A stretch of 64,000 bases of DNA. Source: Enorma phocaeensis (GTDB lineage: Bacteria; Actinomycetota; Coriobacteriia; Coriobacteriales; Coriobacteriaceae). The DNA is taken from contig NZ_LT891968.1 in NCBI RefSeq assembly GCF_900186505.1, forward strand, positions 96,118-160,117. Direction: 5' to 3'. Positions 58,799-64,000 of the stretch are shown one piece after another (positions within the stretch are counted from its first letter, which is position 1; each line of letters opens with the position of its first letter). Both the position numbers and the translations under genes were made by a program. The notes below the pieces were generated by a model. It was not told the DNA's origin. It worked only from the letters and a program-made list of their open reading frames with translations, and did not search any database.

Positions 58799-60574
58799 CT
58801 ACATGAGGCGCAAGCCAACCTCCTTGAGCTGGCCCATCGAGACCTCGCTCGGCGCAGAGCTCATAAGGTCGGAACCGCTCGCAGTCTTGGGGAAGGCCAT
58901 GACATCGCGGATGGAGTCGCATCCGGCGAGCAGCATGCACACGCGGTCGAGACCGAGCGCGAAACCGCCCATCGGGGGCGCACCGAACTCAAGCGCCTCC
59001 ATGAGGAAGCCGAACTGGCTCCTGGCGCGTTCCTCGGTGAAGCCCATGAACTCGAGCATCTTGAGCTGGAGCTCGGAATCGTGGATACGCATGCCGCCGC
59101 CGCCAGCCTCGAAGCCGTCCATCACGAAGTCGTACGTGCAGCTGCCCATCGCAAGCGGATCGGTCTCGAGCAGGTCGAGCTGGTCGATATGCGGCTGCGT
59201 GAAGGGCTGGTGCTCCGCCTCGTAGCGCTTTGCCTCGTCGTCCCAATGGAACAGCGGGAAGTCCACGACCCAGAGGAAGTCGTGACCGTCGCGCGGGATA
59301 TCGAGGGCGTCTGCCATATGCGAGCGCATACCACCCAGAATCTCATCGGAAGCAAGGCGCGGGCCGGCGGCGAACATCACGAGGTCGCCCGGTTCCACGT
59401 CGCAGCGGCTCTTGAGCTCCGCCATCTCGTCATCAGAGAAGAACTTGACGATGGGGCTGTTCATGGAGCCGTCCTCGCGGAACGCGATCCATGCGAGACC
59501 CTTTGCGCCGAAGCCTTCGGCAACCTTGCTGAGCTTGTCGATCTGCGCACGAGGCCAGGTGCCGGCACCCTTGGCGTTGATGGCCTTGACCACATGCCCC
59601 TCGGCATTCGCGGCGCTTGCGAACACCTTGAACGCCGAACCCTTGAACACGTCGGTGAGGTCGACGAGCTCCATACCATAGCGCGTATCGGGCTTATCGG
59701 AGCCGTAGGTGTCCATCGCCTCCCAGTACGTGAGGCGGCGCAGCGGCGTGGGCATCTCGACGCCCACCTGAGCGAACGCATCGGAGAGCACGTCTTCGAG
59801 TGCGCCCATGACGTCATCTTGGGTGACGAAGCTCATCTCGATGTCGACCTGAGTGAACTCGGGCTGGCGATCGGCACGCAGGTCCTCATCGCGGAAGCAC
59901 TTGGCCACCTGATAGTAGCGCTCGACACCGCCGACCATGAGGAGCTGCTTCAGGAGCTGCGGCGACTGGGGGAGCGCATAGAAGCTGCCCGGCTGCAGGC
60001 GGGAAGGAACGATGAAGTCGCGCGCGCCCTCGGGCGTGGACTTAAACAGGCACGGCGTTTCGACCTCGGTGAAGGCGCGGTCGTGCAGGGCGCTACGGAT
60101 GGCGAAGGTGAAGTCGCTGCGCAGCTTGAGCTTTGAGGCCATCTCGGGACGGCGCAAATCGAGGTAGCGGTAGCGCAGACGCGTGTCCTCTGCCGTCTCG
60201 ATACCGTCTTCGATCTGGAACGGCGGGGTCTTGGAACGTCCGAGCACCTCGATGCTGTCCACCAGAACCTCAATCTCACCAGTAGGGAGCTTGGGGTTCA
60301 CCGTGTCCTCGTCGCGTGCGATCACGGTGCCGTGCACGAGGATGGGCCACTCGGGGCGCATGGTCTCGGCAGTGTGGAACGCGTCGCCTGCCGCGTGCTC
60401 GGGATCGAATGTGCACTGGGTCATGCCGGTGCGGTCGCGCAAGTCGCAGAAGATGAGACCGCCATGGTCGCGGCGGCGCCACACCCACCCGGTGAGCGTG
60501 ACCTCCTGCCCGATGTTCTCAGCGCGAAGCTCGCCGGCGGTGTGCGTGTGCATGGATCGGTGGTCTGCTACCAC
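58799..60574 (-). CDS. aspS: aspartyl-tRNA synthetase
   Basis: 591 residues, bacterial type with the GAD insert. N-terminal OB fold (VTLTGWVWRRRDHGGLIFCDLRDRTG in parts), motif 2 CFRDEDLRADRQPEFTQVD, GAD domain about 285-415 and motif 3 GGFALGLDRVCMLLAG. The start is GTG at 60574, supported by GAGGAGG; an ATG seven codons later (MHTHTAGEL) is the alternative. Whether it is discriminating or also charges tRNA-Asn cannot be told; no gatCAB amidotransferase is in the window. Confidence 0.94.
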   Translation of the reverse strand: MVADHRSMHTHTAGELRAENIGQEVTLTGWVWRRRDHGGLIFCDLRDRTGMTQCTFDPEHAAGDAFHTAETMRPEWPILVHGTVIARDEDTVNPKLPTGEIEVLVDSIEVLGRSKTPPFQIEDGIETAEDTRLRYRYLDLRRPEMASKLKLRSDFTFAIRSALHDRAFTEVETPCLFKSTPEGARDFIVPSRLQPGSFYALPQSPQLLKQLLMVGGVERYYQVAKCFRDEDLRADRQPEFTQVDIEMSFVTQDDVMGALEDVLSDAFAQVGVEMPTPLRRLTYWEAMDTYGSDKPDTRYGMELVDLTDVFKGSAFKVFASAANAEGHVVKAINAKGAGTWPRAQIDKLSKVAEGFGAKGLAWIAFREDGSMNSPIVKFFSDDEMAELKSRCDVEPGDLVMFAAGPRLASDEILGGMRSHMADALDIPRDGHDFLWVVDFPLFHWDDEAKRYEAEHQPFTQPHIDQLDLLETDPLAMGSCTYDFVMDGFEAGGGGMRIHDSELQLKMLEFMGFTEERARSQFGFLMEALEFGAPPMGGFALGLDRVCMLLAGCDSIRDVMAFPKTASGSDLMSSAPSEVSMGQLKEVGLRLM

Positions 60575-60775
60575 GAATGCCTCCTCGAATCTGTGCCGCC
60601 CCGTGCCGGAGCGGGCGGCGCCGTACAGATCGCCGGGCTACGTAAACAGCGCAGCCCGACATGTGCTGCAAGATGGTACCATCTCCGAGCACCTCTGGAG
60701 CACAGCACGTACGTTTTCCCAAGTTCGCAATAATCGGGTGCCGGTCGCGCGCGTACGCAATCCCTGCAGAACGCA

Positions 60776-61828
60776 TCAATCCACGAAGTGAAACCGGTTC
60801 GTGGAGAAAGAGAACGTTATCGTGAAGCCCTCACCCGCAACGGAGTCCGCTCGGACCCCGACGCCCATCTTGTCGCAGAGGCGTTTCACAAGATACAGGC
60901 CTATACCGGTCGCTCGTTTGCCGGTCCTGCCGTTCTCGCCCGTAAAGCCCTTGTCGAAAACGCGCGGCAGATCTGCTGGCGTCACCCCGCACCCGTTGTC
61001 CGCCACGGCAAGCTCGACCCGCTCATCTGCTGTTCCCTGTGCGACCAAGCGAGCCTCGAAGGAGATGCGCAGGCCGCTCGCCGGCGCATACTTCACGCTG
61101 TTCTGGACCACCTGGCCCAAAATGAACGCAATCCACTTCTCGTCAGTGAAGACCTCAAAATCAAGCGCGCCCAGCTCCGGCGTCGCATGCGCTTCGATCA
61201 GGGTCGGGGCGTTCGCCCTAAGCGCGTCGTTTACCAGCGTGCGCACCGTATAGCGGCGAATGAGGTAATCGCGGTCGAGGGTCTCGGACCGCGCATAGAA
61301 GAGGGCCTGGTCGATGTAGCCTTCAACCCTTCGAAGCTCGCTATCGAGGCGCTCCAGCCGCTCCCCTCCCTCTGGTTGATCTGGATCGTCTCGCATGTTG
61401 TCGAGCATGAGGTGCGCTGCGGCAAGCGGGCTTTTAGCCTCATGCACCCAGGTCTCCACGAACTCACGGTAATCCTCCAGCTGGCGACGGCTGGCAGCGA
61501 CATCGTCGTTGGCGGTCTTGGCGATGGCGCGCACCGCGTCAAAGGTAATGGCGCCTTCCAGATGCTCGGGACGATCGACCATCTCGGACAGCCAGAGCGG
61601 ATGCTCGATACCCTCTGCAGCCCGCTCAAGGTCCGCGAAGAACTCGCGCTTGCGCATCCAATCGGCCCCCAGAACCAAAGCGCAGGCCGCGATACCGACC
61701 AGGCACACGATGGCAATGATCCCGGCACTCACACCGGCGATGGCGAGCACAAACGCAATGAGCGCCAAAGCAGCCGCCGGAAAAACAAGAAGCGGAGCCG
61801 CCGAGCGCAGGTACGACGCGAAACCCAT
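60776..61828 (-). CDS. sensor histidine kinase, intramembrane-sensing (BceS-like)
   Basis: 350 residues. Two N-terminal membrane helices separated by almost no extracellular loop (about 12-33 and 36-56) identify the intramembrane-sensing type. Phosphorylated His in WVHEAKSPLAA; ATP-binding N box QNSVKYA, G1 DNGCGV, G2 GKRATGIGLYLVKRL. In BceS systems the signal comes from an ABC transporter handling peptide antibiotics. ATG 61828 follows TAGGAG. It is 8 bp downstream of its regulator gene. Confidence 0.9.
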   Translation of the reverse strand: MGFASYLRSAAPLLVFPAAALALIAFVLAIAGVSAGIIAIVCLVGIAACALVLGADWMRKREFFADLERAAEGIEHPLWLSEMVDRPEHLEGAITFDAVRAIAKTANDDVAASRRQLEDYREFVETWVHEAKSPLAAAHLMLDNMRDDPDQPEGGERLERLDSELRRVEGYIDQALFYARSETLDRDYLIRRYTVRTLVNDALRANAPTLIEAHATPELGALDFEVFTDEKWIAFILGQVVQNSVKYAPASGLRISFEARLVAQGTADERVELAVADNGCGVTPADLPRVFDKGFTGENGRTGKRATGIGLYLVKRLCDKMGVGVRADSVAGEGFTITFSFSTNRFHFVD

Positions 61829-61836
61829 CGAAACTC

Positions 61837-62502
61837 CTACACCGAATAGCCTTGGCCGCGATGCGTAACCAGGTAATTCGTCACGCCGATCTTAGCGAGG
61901 GTCGCCCGCAGCCGATTGATGTTGACCGTGAGGGTGTTGTCGTCCACAAACGCATCGGAATCCCACAGATCGCGCATGATGGCTTCGCGCGAGACGATCT
62001 GCCCAGCGCGACGCATGAGCAGCGAGAGAATGCGCGACTCGTTTTTCGTGAGCTCCACCTGGCCGCCCTCAGCCGACGCAACGGAGCGAGAAAGGTCTAG
62101 CGTGACGCCGCCGTGCTCGATCGCCGTACGCCCCTCCGTCCCGGATGCGCGACGCAGCAACGCTTGAATGCGCGCCAGAAGCACGCGGGCGCTGTAAGGC
62201 TTGGGGATGAAATCGTCGGCACCCAAGGTCATGCTCATGACCTCATCGATCTCGGTGACCCGGGAGGTGAGCACGATGATGGGGACCTCCGAGACCGCCC
62301 TGAGCTCACGGCAGACGAACTGGCCGTCCGTCCCGGGCAGGGTGAGGTCGAGCAACACCAAGTCCGGCTCAGCAGCGCGAACCTCATCGACAACATGCTC
62401 GTAGCGCTCGGCGCAACGCACCTCGTATCCGTTGCGTTCGAGAAGCTGCACGAGTTCGATACGAATAGCCTCATCGTCCTCGACGACGAAGATTTGCGGC
62501 AT
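61837..62502 (-). CDS. OmpR-family response regulator (BceR-like)
   Basis: 221 residues. A complete receiver: acidic pair EDDE (8-11), phosphorylated Asp in LLDLTLPG (about 51) and Lys in IPKPYSA. C-terminal winged helix ELTKNESRILSLL...DNTLTVNINRLRATL...GQGYSV. Partner of the kinase immediately downstream. The ATG at 62502 follows AGAGAGGAG. No BceAB-type ABC genes are adjacent in the window. Confidence 0.92.
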   Translation of the reverse strand: MPQIFVVEDDEAIRIELVQLLERNGYEVRCAERYEHVVDEVRAAEPDLVLLDLTLPGTDGQFVCRELRAVSEVPIIVLTSRVTEIDEVMSMTLGADDFIPKPYSARVLLARIQALLRRASGTEGRTAIEHGGVTLDLSRSVASAEGGQVELTKNESRILSLLMRRAGQIVSREAIMRDLWDSDAFVDDNTLTVNINRLRATLAKIGVTNYLVTHRGQGYSV

Positions 62503-62530
62503 CGTAGATCTCCTCTCTGGAAATCGTCGG

Positions 62531-63184
62531 TCAACGGCGCGCGGAGTCACGCAGCTTGTCAAATGCGGACACCAAAAATGCAATCAGCTCTGCATCTGCT
62601 GCAGTCCCCACGCGATCGATTGAAGCCACCGCTCCGTGCTCGTCGGAAAGAAGAGCCACCGCGCCCGCGTCAAGTCCGCCAACGACGCGGTACGAGAGGG
62701 CTGGATCACGCTCGACGCGAACACCGCGCGTCTGTGCGAGCTGCTCGGCCAAACTCACTGCGGCACAGGGATTCGCCTCGGATGATATGCCCACCGTGAG
62801 GACTCCATTCGCCACGGAGCAGAGCACCTCAGGCGCGATCCCCGTTCTATCTGCTTCCACGCGAGCGTTCGCTGCGCGAACCATGAGAGCGTCGGCGGTC
62901 GCATCAGCGAGCGGCGCGTAAGCACCGGTGCTCATGACTGCCTGACCCGCTTCATCAATCACCAGCATGAGAACGCCATCTGCCGCGGCGGTCGTATCCT
63001 CGGCGAGCGCCCATTCTATGTGCTGCTTGACCCAAGAAAGCATATTCGCGCTTATGGGACCATCCTGAAGATGGCGCTGAGATAGGGCGCGCATGTGCCG
63101 GTTGAGCATGGGCACATGCCTGCCGGCAAGGCGCCAGCGGCACACGAGCGCAGGCTCGCCCAGCGAAAAATCTTCATCTGCCAT
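62531..63184 (-). CDS. unrecognised protein, first gene of the BceRS-like unit
   Basis: 217 residues, Ala-rich, no membrane helix, signal peptide or clear catalytic motif. Begins MADEDFSLGEPALVCRWRL; the middle (VLMLVIDEAGQAVMSTGAYAPL) and later part (NGVLTVGISSEANPCAAVSLAEQL) alternate strands and helices like a small alpha/beta fold. ATG 63184 follows GGGGAGG. It is 28 bp upstream of the response regulator in the same direction, so probably cotranscribed, but no function is proposed. Confidence 0.7.
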   Translation of the reverse strand: MADEDFSLGEPALVCRWRLAGRHVPMLNRHMRALSQRHLQDGPISANMLSWVKQHIEWALAEDTTAAADGVLMLVIDEAGQAVMSTGAYAPLADATADALMVRAANARVEADRTGIAPEVLCSVANGVLTVGISSEANPCAAVSLAEQLAQTRGVRVERDPALSYRVVGGLDAGAVALLSDEHGAVASIDRVGTAADAELIAFLVSAFDKLRDSARR

Positions 63185-63718
63185 AGATGCCTCCCCATGC
63201 GACGAGCGTTTCAGCACGCTTGCCCCCAGATCGCTTGCACGGCGGGCGGCGCGCGCTCCATTCCGAAGCCATTGTAGCCCCCATCAGAACCGCTTCATCA
63301 AGTTCAAGCAAGAATGATGTCCTCATACCCGCCTGCTGGTGCCCTCAGCAAGCTGAGCTCTCAGATTCCTATGGATACCGCGTACCTCACACAGCATCTA
63401 GATGGGCGATCTTGCGTGCACCTCGCGTAGCCCCCATTACAGTTTGAGAAGTAGTTAGCCCAATCGCTTAAGCCATCCGCTTAGACGGTCGGACTACGAT
63501 TGACATATGTCCCGAGGGACTGCCGATCGGGCGCCCGCGGACGGCCTTATGCCCCTGCCCCTTGAGGGCCCGGGGGGTGTTGCCGACGCGGGCGCCGCTG
63601 CTTCTGACGACTAATAGGAAACTGCCGGGCTCCTCCGACCAAAGAGCGCCACGGCCAGGTAATGTGGGTGTCGCGCGAGGCAGCATTCCGATCGACCGAC
63701 GATTGGAAGGATACCATC
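63185..63718. other. gene-less stretch ahead of the right-edge IS110 transposase
   Basis: 534 bp. The left part (63185-63470) shows nothing recognisable beyond the presumed promoter of the 63184 gene. The right part (about 63470-63718) is GC-rich with many short complementary blocks and probably belongs to the IS110 element: elements of this family carry a guide RNA in the long leader upstream of the transposase. The left end of the element cannot be fixed. Confidence 0.4.
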
Positions 63719-64000
63719 ATGCTGACCGAAGCCACCGCCTGCCCTGCCGTAATAGGCCTCGACGTCGGGAAGTTCTCCCATTGGGCGTGCCACGTGACCA
63801 GGCAGGGCGAGATCCTCGCCAGCGGCCCCGTGGCCAACACCGAGCATGACCTGGACAGCCTGTTCGCCCGAGTGGATGCAGGGACGCTGGTCGTCGTCGA
63901 CCAAGTGCGCAACATCGGGTCGCTGGCGATATCGAGGGCAAGGCTGGCCGGGCTGCCCGTCGCCTACCTGCCGGGAATCGCCGCCCACGGAGCTGCCAAG
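63719..64000 (+). CDS. IS110-family transposase (partial, 5' end)
   Basis: 94 codons visible, continuing past the window edge. The DEDD domain start is recognised from VIGLDVGKFSHWACHVT (first Asp), the hairpin TRQGEIL and VVVDQVRNIGSLAI, followed by AGLPVAYLPGIAAHGAAK. The ATG at 63719 follows GGAAGG. Different from the island copy at 31512-32624: residues and orientation of non-coding DNA differ, suggesting the IS110 subgroup rather than IS1111. Confidence 0.85.
   Translation, partial: MLTEATACPAVIGLDVGKFSHWACHVTRQGEILASGPVANTEHDLDSLFARVDAGTLVVVDQVRNIGSLAISRARLAGLPVAYLPGIAAHGAAK

Overview
The window is a GC-rich (mostly G/C-ending codons), low-intergenic-space bacterial chromosome segment. 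Gene content points to an actinobacterium of the class Coriobacteriia, most likely Collinsella or a close relative. The evidence is class I actinobacterial gene families combined with Veg-IspE linkage, a LuxR regulator with a large membrane domain, a galactitol-type PTS, a Tat-exported peptide-binding lipoprotein, an actinobacterial GlnR-like regulator and a LysRS with a C-terminal tRNA-binding domain. The genus is an inference; no 16S gene is present.

Layout. 1-6.6 kb: a sugar/polyol catabolic cluster on the minus strand (aldo/keto reductase, MFS carrier and DeoR regulator, then fuculose-type aldolase, PTS IIB, PTS IIC and a class II bisphosphate aldolase cut by the window edge). A 15-bp palindrome (or a degenerate copy) precedes both transcription units. 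6.7-9.8 kb: lysS, greA and tatA. 10-16.1 kb: TetR regulator, AEC carrier, YfcC-type carrier, M20 amidohydrolase and a divergent membrane LuxR regulator. 16.15-17.5 kb: an IS256/IS1249-like insertion with an 8-bp target duplication. 17.6-23.2 kb: tRNA-Pro, ispE, veg, dtd, rdgB, rph, murI, a HAD phosphatase and tRNA-Val. 23.3-29.3 kb: a patatin-like lipase and argCJBD. 29.38-29.74 kb: tmRNA (ssrA).

29.72-35.79 kb is a 6-kb integrated island. It lies between a 24-bp direct repeat of the ssrA 3' end and carries a repressor-like XRE gene, a SieB-like membrane protein, an IS110/IS1111 insertion, a NYN-domain protein, a protein of unknown family and a tyrosine integrase. An 87-bp segment is duplicated at the 3' ends of two unrelated island genes.

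35.9-41.8 kb: a five-gene oligopeptide/dipeptide ABC operon. 42.2-47.4 kb: a Bax inhibitor-like protein and a MarR-controlled heterodimeric ABC exporter. 47.5-51.5 kb: ligA and an HtrA protease. 51.6-53.9 kb: a GlnR-like orphan response regulator next to a glutamine synthetase homologue that lacks several metal-binding and catalytic residues; this pair is the most unusual item in the window. 54-57.3 kb: an iron(II) uptake operon (feoA, feoA, feoB, FeoB-associated protein). 57.7-63.2 kb: manA, aspS, a BceRS-like two-component pair and an unrecognised gene. The right edge cuts a second, intact-looking IS110 transposase.

Read together, most of the window is housekeeping. Accessory DNA is concentrated in three insertion events (IS256 at 16 kb, the ssrA island at 30-36 kb, IS110 at 63.7 kb). 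The points most worth follow-up are the pseudo-glutamine synthetase/GlnR pair and the ssrA island with its possible phage-exclusion cargo.
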